Origin: Symbiodinium natans
Taxonomy: Eukaryota; Sar; Dinophyceae; Suessiales; Symbiodiniaceae
Assembly: GCA_905221605.1 (NCBI GenBank)
Contig: CAJNDS010002317.1
Location: forward strand, 62,001 to 126,000
DNA: 64,000 nt
Reading direction: 5' to 3'
The position numbers and the translations under genes are program-made. Shown in pieces: positions 1 to 10,554 of this stretch. The stretch's first letter is position 1, and every line of letters starts with the position of its first letter. The notes beneath the pieces were generated by a model. It was not told where the DNA came from. It saw nothing but the letters and a program-made list of their open reading frames with translations, and ran no database searches.

Positions 1-460
1 TCCTTAAGGTTTTTAGGTGTAAGAAGGGTTCTTAGGGGTTTGTAGGGTGTTCAGGTGTTATATGTGTTTTTTAGAGGTTTCTAGGGCGTTTGGTGCTGCT
101 AAGTGCTTTTAAGGGTTGTTCTGGCGCTTTTAAGGGTTTTCAAGTGCTTTCAAGTGTCTTTAACATTTTTTAGGTGTTTTAGGAAGGTTTTGTAGGTGTT
201 TCTAGGCGTTTTTTACTTTAAGTGTTTTTAGCGTAGTTTAGGGTCTTGAGGGTGTGTTAAATGTTGTTAAGTGTTTTGGGGTTTGTTTGGGCTTTTTTAG
301 GTTTTTCAGGTGGTGTTTGTTTTCAGGGTTTTCAAACGTTTTTTCAAGGAGTTGGGGGTTTTTCTAAGATTTTGGGATTTTGGAGTTTTGTTAAGTATTT
401 TAGGGGGGTTGGGGGGGTTAGGGGCTTAGGGTTTTTAGGAATTTTAATGTCTAGGGTTCA
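1..460 (+). repeat. Degenerate telomere-like G/T-rich tract
   Basis: A G/T-rich stretch of irregular short units such as TTTTTAGG and TTTAGGTG. It resembles decayed TTTAGGG telomere repeat, with variable T-run and spacer length. Open frames here are low-complexity (Phe, Gly, Val) and are not taken as genes. From about 460 to 776 the sequence turns into ordinary mixed DNA in which I see no feature. Confidence 0.7.
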
Positions 461-776
461 GCAGCAAACACCGGAGCGGTCTTACCAGTCGCGCACTCCG
501 AGCGGTCCGTGTCGTCGAAGCTCAGCATGATGGCCTTAATCTTGGCATGGAATCGAGTTTAGGGTTTAAGGCAACTCTTCCAACATCTTCCTTTCATCGA
601 CTACATCGGGTACGACCGTTCGACTACAGACCTTAAAGTTTTCAAGGGCTTGTAAGCGCGAGACGACGGACTTCCACAGGCCAAACGTTTGGTAAATCTT
701 CATCGCGAGCAAAGCATTCCATACCTCCTGCATCGGCAGCTACAGTATCAGTCGCACACATGTCAGAGCATGTTCC

Positions 777-3333
777 TCACCTAGACACACATGGAGACAT
801 GCCTATGTCACGAGAAGTGCCTTTAGCATGTGCAGAGGGCGTCTCGTCTGAGTCTGAGAGGCTTTGTACCTCCTGCACTTCGTGCCAGCCGGGTGTGTCC
901 GTTGTTACGATTTGTGTCGTGGGAGACAAGGACACTTGGGAGTGGTTTGCCGGGCTTACCGGTTCACTACCAGCAGCTTTGTCCGTGCCCGTTTCAGCGA
1001 GCCATGATGCATCCACCTCCCTCTTCGATGGGTCCCTGTATGCCAGCCCCAGGAACTCGAATATATCGCTCTCCGTCGCGAACTGCGTGGCGGCAATGGG
1101 TGGTCCGGTCCATATCCGCTCGCCTCGACCATTTCCTCGTGCATGGGTGGCCCGGCAGATGCTGTGATCTGAAAGGCTGAAACCTGCCCTTCGCGCATAT
1201 AACCTCATGGATCTATTGAAAGGCCCAGATCCGGTGAAGGAAAGCAGGGCGAAGGGAAATTCCAGCACAGGATAGACTTTGATGTCAATTCGCCGGTGCA
1301 GCCCTCCGGCTTGCAACTGGCAGACCCCAAAATAGCTCGCAGCGGAGGAGCTTCGCTCCTCTCCTTGCGTCTCATGTGCATTGCCCGCCGACCTATTGTG
1401 ATTTCCACCTTTCAGGTCATGCGTGATGAAGCCCTGCTCACGGAGATCTGCCACAAGGCTGGAGAGCACCTCGTGAGGGGAGCCCATGCCAAGCTCATCC
1501 TTGGCATGCTTGGCGCACAGCAAAAGGTCCACATCTCCGCAGCTGGCCTTGTTCATTGTTGGGATAGTGTTAAAAACTTGAAGTTTATATTCCTTATTGG
1601 GTTTAAGTACCCTAAAAAATATATAACGCTACCCAACTATGACAAAGAGGCTTTTCCTCGCCGGAAGGAGCCGCAGGCCTCCATGCGAAGGCGGCCGGCA
1701 AATCGGTGGCTCACGGCTCTTCGAACGACCTCGATGATCTCCTCCACTTCTGCGCGAGGGATGCGCTGAGCGAACTCCTCGTAGAACTGGAGACCAATCC
1801 TGGCGCTTTGCTTGTTATCTCCAGGTGACTGGCCGTTCGCCGGATCACAAGCAAACCATAAAAAAGGCAGAGCCCAGAGCCCATGAATGCTCAGAAACTC
1901 ATTTTTAAAACAGTAAGATGGCCGGTAAGACCTCAGAAAATTGTTCTTAAATTTAGTCCTCTTGAACCCACTAGGGGAAAATGTAAAATGTCCCAAGGGC
2001 GTACCGAGAACATGATACTAAGACCAGAAAAGGCATCAGCTGGTCAGCAGTGAGCTTCAGTGACGCGTCCTGCACTCGCGTTCGAACATCAGCGACAGTG
2101 CGGCAGCCAGATCCGAGCCACCTTCTCGCAGTGGTGAGGCCAACGCCCCAAATACCTTGCAGTTCCCCCAAAGCCTTTGCAACCTCGTCGGTATGCAAAC
2201 CCTCCACTCTACCGATGCTCCCAGTGTGGAGGAACTCTTTGAGCTTGTCGCGCGTCTTTCTTCCGAGTCGTCTCAGCTCCGGTCGATCCAGGTCTGCTTC
2301 CGAGGCCACCTCAAAGGGCAAGCTTCGCAGAATGCTGGCCGTCAGTCGGTACGATCTCTCACGCCAGCCATCGCCCAGAGACTCATAATGCTGTTGCAAG
2401 CGCCCGAACATCGCTACCAGCTGGGCGTTGCGGGCCTTCGGTGGAGAGCTGTCGCTGCCCCTTTCCGAGCGGATGTCGTCGCCTCGCTGGCAGGCGAATT
2501 TGTCACGGTTGCGGATCAGGTATGCCCTTCTCGGCGTCATCTCCCCACCGAAAACCTCAAGCTTGGGAAGAACTTCTTCAACTTCAGAATCATCGGATTC
2601 TGCTTGCGTGGGCAAAGACCTTCCAGCCGGCGAAGAAGGCGCAGACCCACACCCCACCTGCGGATTACCCGCAGTGGGCTGGGCTGCATCAACTGGCAAC
2701 TCTTGTCCTTTTCCAGCGTGCGCAGAGTGCCCTGGCTCCGACAAGTCTTGGGACCAGACGAAGGCTTCCTCCGGAACGCGGCATTGCTTGGCTAAGCACG
2801 TAATGAGCCAGTCGCTGCGAAGCCAGGTGCATGTGACAGACTCCGCGAACGCGCGGAAGGCAGACAGGGGCTCCTTGCTGACAGTTCCCCCCTTTCCTTG
2901 CAGAAGCTTGATGGCCCATGTACCAAGACGAGTTGGTGTCACTTCTGGCGCGAGGAGTAGATGTGTGGCTGCCCACGGAGAACTTGCGGGGAAGCCACCG
3001 GCTGCGCTAATTTGCCTGTCCCAAATCATCCGCCTGGACGATGTAGCAGAGCCCAGGGGAACCTAGTTCATGGTTGAGAAAGTATTAAAAACAACTTAGA
3101 CTTCTATTCCTTATTGGGTTTCAGTACCCTTAAAACATGCAAAATGTTACCCCCCACGATGACAAAGGAACCACAAACAGCTGGATCCCATCGGCCCAGT
3201 CCCGACCGTCGCGGCGTGGCGCCTTGGAAGGAGAGGCGTCCTGGCTGCCATGAGATCCATGGAGGCGCTTGGACGATGCCATGGGCCATGCTTCCTTGGC
3301 AAGCAAGGGGGCTGCGCTGTGCTGGCAGTGCAT
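777..3333 (-). CDS. POLL: DNA polymerase lambda-like (family X), four exons
   Basis: Repair polymerase of family X (gap filling in base excision repair and end joining; nucleus), read from four minus-strand exons: 3333-3172 (possible starts at 3333 or 3282), 3062 to about 2043, about 1810-1652, and 1547-777. Exons 1-2 carry a BRCT domain (RQISAAGG, then CTWLRSDWLITCLAKQCR), followed by a Ser/acidic linker. The rest of exon 2 holds the 8-kDa lyase domain and fingers (GDGWRERSYRLTASILRS, IWGVGLTTARRW). Exon 3 has GLQFYEEFAQRIPR and GSFRRGK; exon 4 has CGDVDLLL with two catalytic Asp, RRIDIKVYP with the third, and SFTGSGPFNRSMR. All three catalytic Asp are present. About 80 Ser/Thr-rich residues extend past the usual end (FLGLAYRDP). 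Intron 3 (1651-1548) is GC..AG and intron 1 (3171-3063) GT..AG; the 5' end of intron 2 is not canonical by eye. Confidence 0.93.
1548..1651 (-). repeat. Introner-like element, copy 1 (POLL intron 3)
   Basis: This 104-nt intron shares an ungapped core (ATTCCTTATTGGGTTT on the + strand, then AGTACCCT) and a right end (ATGACAAAG) with POLL intron 1. Its ends form an imperfect inverted repeat (GTTGGGATAGTGTTA near 1559, TAACGCTACCCAAC near 1625). Both introns end AAG or TAG followed by G, and short direct repeats (GCC here, GTTCC in intron 1) span the splice sites. Confidence 0.75.
3063..3171 (-). repeat. Introner-like element, copy 2 (POLL intron 1)
   Basis: This 109-nt intron is homologous to POLL intron 3. 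The shared blocks are in the same order: TATTAAAAAC, CTATTCCTTATTGGGTTT, AGTACCCT and GATGACAAAGGA on the + strand. Splicing as GT..AG restores the BRCT frame (IQLFV joined to VPLGSATSS). GTTCC is repeated at the two exon junctions. Confidence 0.75.
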
Positions 3334-3774
3334 CGTACCGTGAAGGCCCTTTCATTGATAATCCTTGCGGAAGCTCTCCGATGAGTGTGTAGATGAAGCG
3401 ACTACTTGCACGCCTAAATTCAGAATCGAGACGGCACCCTGGCACATTATGCCTATGCAAGGAAACAACAGCGCGCTCAAGCGAGGGTTGAGAAGGCAAT
3501 CAACACCATGGCACGGCACGGCTGCAGACCTACGTCCACAGTTTGCTAACTAAGACACGAAGGCATCAACGCAATGCGGCGAGTTGCGCACGGAAGCCTT
3601 TTTCACACAATGCAATTCTTGGCTGTGAGTTGCCTTGCCAAGTACTCTTGTGTGCCCGCTAACTTGTGAGACAAGCAACCGCGTAGACACGTGGATTACA
3701 CCTGCAGCTGATGGGTAGGCCAAGACAGCAAGACCTGACTTAACCAGGACTCAACATTCAACACTTCGGAGTGG

Positions 3775-4179
3775 TCAAGATTGGGAAGAAGTCTGCAACA
3801 GGTCGGTCCACAAGGCGTTGAAGCCTTTACTGGTACAGCAGACATAATACAAGGACTTTGCCACGTTGTCATACGTTGTCCATACATGTACATTCAGCCA
3901 ATGGCCAACAGAAAGAGCCTTCCTGCTCTGCCAAACATGTTTCCAATCACCACTTTGGACATGCCGACGCTCTTCGATTGCAAACATGGCAAGCAGCAGC
4001 AGCCTCAAAACTTTGCGTTCGGATGCGCACGCAAAAGCTTGCACTCGAATTGTTGGGTCGTGTTTGTGCCGCTCCGCACAACAGGCTAGCAGATGCTCGG
4101 AGTGGCTACAAGCAGCTACCTGCTGTTCGGTGAACAGACCGTCGTCAGCCAGTCTCGCATGATTCGCTCTCGCAGGCAA
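3775..4179 (-). CDS. Hypothetical ORF, weak
   Basis: An open frame of about 134 codons on the same strand as POLL, with a mixed composition (for example FAIEERRHVQSGDWKHVWQS). No family is recognised and no splice context confirms it. The stretch 3334-3774 upstream of POLL holds no feature I can support. This may simply be a fortuitous ORF. Confidence 0.2.
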   Translation of the reverse strand: MPARANHARLADDGLFTEQQVAACSHSEHLLACCAERHKHDPTIRVQAFACASERKVLRLLLLAMFAIEERRHVQSGDWKHVWQSRKALSVGHWLNVHVWTTYDNVAKSLYYVCCTSKGFNALWTDLLQTSSQS

Positions 4180-4307
4180 TGCGTGAACTCCACTTGCTTA
4201 AGCCTGGAAGAACCATTCCTAGTTGCATCGCAAGAAAATTATCGACATGCGGCAGGTGGCCGAAAAAGTGGTGTCGAAACTGCCTAGTTCCTTATCAGCC
4301 CAGGCTT

Positions 4308-4916
4308 TCAAGGGCTGGTTTCAGGGATGGGCTTTGCCAGCACGGTGTCAATTTCGATAAGACCTCTTTGAAGCTCTTCCAAAGCACGATCCACCGCATC
4401 CAGGGATGGGGCGGCCTCGACCAACGCAGCAAGCAATCCCTTCATCCCACACCCGATATGGGAGTCTACGAAAATCAGGCCCCTTAGTACATAGTACCCC
4501 AAACCCCTTTTTTTCCACAAGGGACTCGACTCCCCAAAACCCTAAACCCCAAAAACCTTGTGCTCAAGCAGGCTCAATCCTCGCCGATGTTTGACAAGTG
4601 GCAGCAACAGGTTCGCCAAATGCCGGTGCATCTTGGTTGTGGGTGCCCTCCCGCAGGGCCCGATGTGTCTCCTCCAGCCAGGACTCAAGACTTGAGACAA
4701 GGGACCCGAACCCCAAACCCTGAAATCCTAAACCCTAAACCCTACAACCCTGAAACCCTGAAAGCCTAAAACCCTAGAATCCTAAAACCTTAAACCCTAG
4801 AACCCCAAACCCCAACTCCTAAACCCTAAAGCCCCTCTGCAGGATGGCCTCCACCAACTGCTCCAACTGTCGGGTCGCATTGTCAAGGTCCAGATCCTTG
4901 GGGGACGCCTGAGCTA
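4308..4916 (-). CDS. Hypothetical helical protein with telomere-repeat intron
   Basis: Three exon-like blocks with matching character: about 4916-4832 (LDNATRQLEQLVEAILQR), about 4690-4572 (SLESWLEETHRALREG) and about 4480-4308 (GLLAALVEAAPSLDAVDRAL, then a stop after PIPETSP). The peptides are amphipathic and Leu/Ala/Glu-rich, unlike the surrounding repeat DNA. The first two blocks are separated only by degenerate CCCTAAA repeat (4705-4832), and the second and third by a shorter telomere-like stretch plus a fragment resembling element A. No family is recognised. Splice junctions are uncertain, and the 5' end probably lies above 4916. Confidence 0.5.
4705..4832 (-). repeat. Interstitial telomere repeat (C-rich strand shown), probable intron
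   Basis: Degenerate CCCTAAA units (CCCTAAACC, CCCTGAAA, CCTAAAACC, CCCCAAACC) fill nearly the whole gap between two exon-like blocks of the minus-strand gene at 4308-4916. In the transcript the repeat would read as TTTAGGG. Confidence 0.85.
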
Positions 4917-4942
4917 GACCACGTGGAGGAGGGTGGGACAAC

Positions 4943-5142
4943 GGTTTAGGGTTTAGGGTTTAGGGTTCCCTCGGCGCTGTCTCTGAGTCTGGGTTTAGGG
5001 TTAAGATTTTTAGGGTTTAGGGCTTAGGGCTTAGGGCTTAGGGCTTAGGGCTTAGGGCTTAGGGCTTAGGGCTTAGGGCTTAGGGCTTAGGGCTTAGGGC
5101 TTAGGACGTAGGGCTTAGGGCTTAGGGTTTAGGGCTTAGGGT
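4943..5142 (+). repeat. Telomere repeat with a (GGGCTTA)n variant array
   Basis: It begins with three TTTAGGG units at 4943, then about 14 near-perfect copies of the variant GGGCTTA from about 5018 to 5135 with one GGACGTA unit, and ends with TTTAGGG. The homogeneous variant block is distinct from every other telomere-like array in the window. Confidence 0.95.
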
Positions 5143-5561
5143 GGCGAACGGTTCACCGGTTCGTGTCGGCAAGTCGGCTTCGGTTGCTGCTGTTCGTGTT
5201 GCTGCTGTTGTTTTGCTGCTCCTCTTGTTCTTCTTAATGTCGCTCCTGTCCTCCTCTTCCTCCCGAGAAAAAACAACAGCGAACCCTGCGCTCTGCAGCC
5301 TGCACCCATACCTTCCCCCAGTCCTTGAATGCTTTGGGCGTAGCCGGCTGCGGGCGACAGCCCTGCTAAAGACGCTGTAGAGCCAACGTTTTCGCCCCCA
5401 CGACAAGTGGGGCTACCAAGATTCGTAAGAACAAAGTAGTGAATTCCCATGTGCATCACATGTAAGCCCACGCCCAGGACCACCTCAACAGATCCTGAGG
5501 CGCCCGACTGCACTGTAATGCCGACTTACGACGAGAGCACCCTCTAAGGGTCTAGAGTTGT

Positions 5562-5583
5562 TTTTGCCACCCGCCTAGCTGAT
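5562..5583 (+). repeat. Repeat D fragment (T-run plus GCCACCCGCC)
   Basis: TTTTTGCCACCCGCCTAGCT, then GA: a short copy of the sequence also present at 19863, 22499, 38947 and 39344. Telomere units follow within about 15 bases (5600). The DNA from 5143 to 5877 otherwise holds low-complexity ORFs and nothing I can name, apart from small TTTAGGG patches at 5600 and 5827. Confidence 0.7.
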
Positions 5584-5877
5584 GCATCACATCGCACGGG
5601 TTTAGGGTTTTGGGTTTGCTGTAATATGGCGCAGATGCTGTGAAGGTTAGGACGCAGTTCGAAAGCCTCGTCAGGTGCGAAGAGCATGACTTTTAGTAGG
5701 GACCAGCGCATGCTCCGGTACCGCCCATCGTGGGTTCCGAGCTGTGGGAGGCGGGCGAACGACCTGGATCAGGTTGCGCCATCGAGGTCGAGGGGCTTAA
5801 GCGCCCCCCACTGGGCCTCAGCCTTGAGTTTAGGGTTTAGGGTTTAGATCAGTGCCACAGAACGAAAAGAGGCCAGC

Positions 5878-6011
5878 TTAAAAAGCTTGCAGCCGAGCGG
5901 CCTCAAATTGCCTCCCGGCGACTGGCCGCTTGCTACCACAGTGGCGGCAGAAGATGGAATCCTGCGTGTAGGAGCTCCCACAGCTCCGGCAATGCTCCGC
6001 CTGGCCTGCAT
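5878..6011 (-). CDS. Zinc-ribbon exon, CxxC...CxxC
   Basis: A minus-strand exon carrying HCRSCGSSYTQDSIFCRHCG followed by SKRP, two CxxC knuckles 13 residues apart, and ending shortly after (stop at 5878). A CAG/G acceptor is present near 6012. From my general knowledge, short ribbons ending FCRxCGxKRP are common in dinoflagellate predicted proteins, usually at a terminus. The open frame continues to 6447 with basic residues, but that part looks low-complexity and is not claimed. The protein's role is unknown. Confidence 0.55.
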
Positions 6012-6671
6012 GAACATGTGTACCCTGTGTTGTTCGCATGTAGCGCAGATTCAACCAAACTACGAGAAACAACCTCCCTTGAAGTTTAACTAAAGCCTTA
6101 GATTCGAAACAAAAAGACCAAAGAAAACGCTTCAACAGGTGGAACTGTGCGTACTGTACTTCTCTGTGAACTGTATGAAAAAAGGCATTCGTGCTCTCCT
6201 CTCTCCCTGTCCCCCAAGAACCACGGGACCCCCCACCCCTTGCCCACCCTGCCGCACTGGAGCCCCTGACCCCGAGGTCCCACATTTTCCGCGTGATACG
6301 GCTAGGGCCGGGGACCAACGCCCTTCCCAGCTCGAAACCTTTCTCAACTTCTATCCCTGCCTTTCTGGCTTTCTCTCTCGGGGCTCCTTCTTTTCCCTTC
6401 CTTGCTGCCTTCCTTCGGGCAAGTGGCCCAATCCAGCTGGTGCCCACTGCTTGGTCGGTGTAGGTATGTCAGCAGACACAGTACTCTCATCCTACAGTAC
6501 TGGTAGCTCATTCTGCTGGTAGCTCTCTCGCTCCGCTTTGCTCCCGCCCCATTCTTATTGGAGATGGCCTGCCTGGGCTCTCATTCGGACCGTAGATGAT
6601 CTCGCCAGGCGAAGCTCCGTCAGAGTCTCGTCTCTCGGGCTGGAGGCATCCCTCCAATGAAACCTGTGCAT

Positions 6672-6780
6672 TGGGATGTTCCCCTTAAGCCAAAAGTAAT
6701 GAATGGGGATTCTAGTCGGGGCTTCTATAATCCCCATTCAGGACTGTTAGTATAAGGAGATATGAGGGGGAACATCCCAA
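6672..6780. mobile_element. Inverted-repeat element family B with 9-bp target duplication
   Basis: The ends TGGGATGTTCCCC and GGGGGAACATCCCA are inverted repeats, with further inner pairing (GGACTGTTAGTATAAGG on the right). The exact 9-bp sequence CCTGTGCAT flanks both sides (6663-6671 and 6781-6789), a clear target-site duplication. No coding capacity: a MITE. The region 6790-7700 has no supported gene; a few telomere-like units lie at 7201-7227. Confidence 0.88.
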
Positions 6781-7701
6781 CCTGTGCATGAAACCTGGAT
6801 GCTTTTGGAGAAGACTCTCGTGTGGAAGGAGGAAACTTTGCATTGGTTTCAAGGTCAGACAATGAGAAATTATCCTTTTTGAGTTCGGGTTTCTATCGAT
6901 TGGGGCAACCTTGGCGCAACTGCATAAATTGCATAGCAAAAAGGCAAGAATACAAGAAACAAAACTAGTAGATAAAACAAACCTGAAATACAAGAAGTGG
7001 TTCATCCGTTCGACGGCTGTTGGTGAATGATCTGCCTTTTGGAGAACTACTTTCTGCTATTTGGTAAGCACAAGGACAGAGTCATGATTGAGATACCTGT
7101 CGATGACAAACCAGAACAAACAAGCTAATTCTTGTTATGCAATGACCCTATATGCAATTATAATACATCAGCAGTTGTATATTGGAATTACACTATCGTT
7201 ATAACCCTTAACCCTAAACCTTAACCCAGATTTTTTAGAACCCCATTGCTAGGTTAACTCACATCTTGGCGGTGAAGTCACATCTCGACAGTGACACGCG
7301 GCTGCGCGCGAAGTCAAATCACCCCGCGTAAAGTCGCATCACAGAGACCTTTGTTGAAGCCTTTCCGCCAATTTGCACGCTCCACACGCGCATGTGCTCG
7401 ACACACATGCAAAATACGCACTTGGCACCGCACGCCTGGGAGGGGAGCACATTTTTGTCAGCGTGAATGAGATTTCTGCTTGGGGGTGGCAAGTGGGTTC
7501 CGACCAATCTCGAAATTTCGCACAATCGCGAGTTCTGCTACTTTCGGGCAGCGAAGGCCGGAAGAGCCAAAAACTCCTTACATGTCCTTACATTCCTTAC
7601 GTTTCCTTACTTTTGAGGTCAATGCGGCAGCTCCAACAGCTTCCTCTCGCAATTTGCCGACCATGCACTCGGCATCTAAGAATTCAGACCTCTAGCTGCG
7701 C

Positions 7702-8405
7702 CTACACCCCACTACATGCGAACATCAGGAACCCAGAAAACACAAAGACTTCAACTTCAGCACGTGTAAAGCGTGCCTGGGGCGCCCTGTCTGGTGATCC
7801 ATTGCAGGCCGTCTGCAGCGTGGGAACACGATGGAGACGCGGCGGTGGCGCAAAGCCACCACTGAATGCCGCGGCGCCCTGAGTTGTGGGCTCAGGGCGT
7901 GCCACTGGTTCCCACATTCGCGGGCTCTCCTGGTACCCGAATCTGGGAGCCTTGGCATCGTCTGCCAGAGTGGTAGGCTCACGCGCTAGGCCTTCAGGCC
8001 TTGCGCTCACGGCCCGACGTCTTTCCGTCTCATGACTGCTATCGGGACGATAAAGCTCTGCAAGCAAATTCCGTGGAGCTCGTCGACCTCTGCCGCCGCG
8101 CACAGGTTCAACACCCTCGACCGAGGAACGCAAGCGGCTCTCTGAGGATGCCCGAGCCGGTACCCTGGCATGCAGGATGGCTGCCACGCTATTGGCGCAC
8201 CTACATTGACTGCCTTCGCACTACCTGCGACCGTATACAGCGGACGGATTCTCCTGTGCGCTCACTGTTCAACTGTGGAGATCAATTGCAACCAGGCATC
8301 TTTTGAGCAGAGAGTCGGCTGCTTGATGCAGACCTTCTCCTGCACAGACTTCCGGTCGTTTTCCCGTTCTTTCATGCGAAGATGCTCCGATGCAGAGCCC
8401 CGGTG
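7702..8405 (-). CDS. Hypothetical gene fragment, two exon-like blocks
   Basis: The block at about 8405-8270 encodes RMKERENDRKSVQEKVCIKQ and continues PTLCSKDAWLQLISTVEQ. The block at 8187-7702 is Arg/Ala/Pro-rich (SRLRSSVEGVEPVRGGRGR, FGYQESPRMWEPVARPEP) and reaches a stop at 7702. Both use codons with G or C at the third position, as do the identified genes. No family is recognised and the splice sites are not resolved. Confidence 0.4.
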
Positions 8406-8754
8406 AGCAATCATTCTACTCTACGCAAGTTGAGTTTCAGTGCAAAATCGGAAATAAGGTTCTCATGTTTTATAAAACATGTTTTTATTGTTTTATTGCC
8501 AATGTGTCATAAAACATTGCCAGCCGTCCTGGGCCGCACCTCCACGCTAAGTTGCGGGGCAGTGTTGATCATCGGAGCTCGTCCGGCGCTTCTTGCGCGA
8601 GGTGGTCGCGGGCTTGGGGTCTTGTCCTGAGCCGAGCCATACCGATGCTATGTTTCTAGCGTGCCTGCTGAACCGCTTCAACACTTTTTGAACCCTAGAC
8701 CCTACAATACCCTTTTTTTGCAGCAAAAATACCCTAAACCCTAAACCGTTTTAG

Positions 8755-9240
8755 AGGGGCACCACGTGCAATGCTTGCACGACTCTAAGAGAATCTAAGC
8801 GAAGTCGAGGATCTTCCAGGCCGCTCGGTCCTCTACGACGCGGTTTTCCTCTGCCCATCAGGGGCTTCTGGCCACTTTTGCCATCAAAGCGGTCAAGGCG
8901 CTGCGACCTGACCGGGCCTTTGCCACCTTTGCCTGGTTTGGGCGCCTGCCATGGCACCTGCAGCACTCCTGATTGCCCTGCAAGAGGCTCTGAGTCGCAC
9001 AGATGCTGGCGTTTGAGGTCTGCGCGGAGATCGCTTGAGGCGGCTAGGTCCGTGCTTGACTTGGAGAGACTCCCGGGGCCCTTCGTCAGGACCTTGTCCT
9101 TGGACTTTGACCGGTGCCGGGCTACACACTTCTTGCAGCAATTGCAGAAGGGGCAGCGCCCCAGGCGAGTTCCGCGAGTGCCCAGCTCCAACGACAGGCG
9201 CTCCAGCATCGAGATTAGGTGCTCCTCATCCGGCATTCCT
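8755..9240 (-). CDS. Hypothetical Cys-rich and basic protein
   Basis: An open exon starting near MPDEEHLISMLERLSLELGT (ATG about 9237), preceded by TTTCGACAG/GA, which could be a cis or trans splice acceptor. It contains RCPFCNCCKKCVARHRSKSK, a tight Cys cluster, then Lys/Ser/Arg-rich sequence and a C-terminal Arg-Leu-rich stretch. Upstream DNA to 9512 stays open in the same frame but is AT-rich and intron-like. The Cys cluster suggests metal binding; no family is recognised. Telomere-like units (8694-8745) lie just beyond the stop. Confidence 0.45.
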
Positions 9241-9859
9241 GTCGAAAGGAAGGATATCAAAGTGCACATGAATTGTAAAGAAAATCCTCGACGCCAAAAT
9301 AAGCACAAGGAAAAAGTAGTATGGGATATTAGTGCAGTATTACTCCTTGCTCTCCAAGAACTCTGTTTCACTTTCTTGCTGCTCTTTCGTCGCTCGGCGG
9401 CTTTGTCCATCGACGGGCCAAGGGTTGAAGGCTCTCTACAAGCTTCCACCATGCCACCTCGTGGAGCAGCAGCAGGCATTGCGACACAGGGGCCAAGGAG
9501 ATCACATGACACAACTCCTGCGAACTTCGTCTCTTAGTCTTTGTAAAAATTGGATTGCCTATTCTTGTCGTCTCTGCAAGCTGACTTCATGCAGCCCTGC
9601 AGTATGCATTTGCTCCACCCAGATCATGGCTTATGGTTGCATCTGGGAATGATGCTTGTGTCAACACTCTCGTGTTCGCTGCTGCAGAATGGCAGCTAAA
9701 ACCACATTCAAGTATCCGACAGTTTGGTGACTGGCCACAGGTGGCAACAAAAAGCGCGTGTCACTCGGAGTTCGAGCTCGAGCATGTCCACGCCTTGCGT
9801 GCAACCTCCTTTGCCTGCATTTGACTGTCCTCACCTTGGCAGCGCAAAGTTATACGAAG

Positions 9860-9985
9860 TTAGAATAATAAGAATAATAATGATGATAAAAATAACTACC
9901 GTTACAATTACAACTACAGTCATAATAATAATGATAATAATAATAATAATAATCAATAAAGAGATAATAAAAGTACGGACGACTC
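9860..9985 (+). repeat. Degenerate ATA/AAT trinucleotide tract
   Basis: An AT-rich run of imperfect AATAAT, ATGATA and AACTAC units. Similar degenerate tracts recur at 16470-16620, 36185-36250 and 50318-50395. ORFs of Ile, Tyr or Asn runs across it are artefacts. Confidence 0.85.
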
Positions 9986-10097
9986 CACTCTGCTCCCCTT
10001 TCCGGAGGCACTTTCACTGAGTCCAGCACCCGCAAACACAAATATGAAGAGGCGCTCCCTGACAAACATGCCGAGCTGCACCTGAAGCTTTGTCATG

Positions 10098-10192
10098 TGG
10101 TTGTCAAAATTATGGTCCCTTTTTTGATCCCTATTACAATACGGTACCTAAGATTTAGGGTACCCCAAAAGGGATCATGATTTTGACAACCA
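10098..10192. mobile_element. Inverted-repeat element family G
   Basis: Ends TGGTTGTCAAAATTATGGTC and its near-perfect inverse (GATCATGATTTTGACAACCA) bracket about 95 bp with no coding capacity. A single copy was seen. Flanks CATG and CCATG may be part of a duplication. The DNA from 10200 to 10550 holds nothing else I can name. Confidence 0.7.
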
Positions 10193-10554
10193 CCCATGTG
10201 AAACAACAGGTTCAGGGCTTTGATGTTGATGCATGTCGTCTGTTCGGGCTGCTAGGGTCCGACGATGCCCAGTATCTGCTTGACGAAGATTCCCATCCTT
10301 GGGAGTGAGACGCATCACCGATCTGTGTACCCAGAAATCAAGCACAACGCTGTCAGGACTCAGGAGATGGGCAGTTCATGGTCTCTCTCAAAAAACTCGG
10401 GTCGCTTTTGGGTCCCCAAAAAATAAGGGACCGGAACTACCCACGTAGCTCAGCTACCCACATCCAGAACTTGTAGAGGCTGATCCTCCTCAGTGGCTCA
10501 AAACCGAAGGCACTCACATCCATGTGCCCGAACTCCCCGCTGAAACCCTCGACC

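Noticed and set aside
4943-5142. Regularly spaced short repeats that could look like a CRISPR array
   Set aside because: Units are 7-bp telomere variants with no spacers, in a genome with spliceosomal introns.
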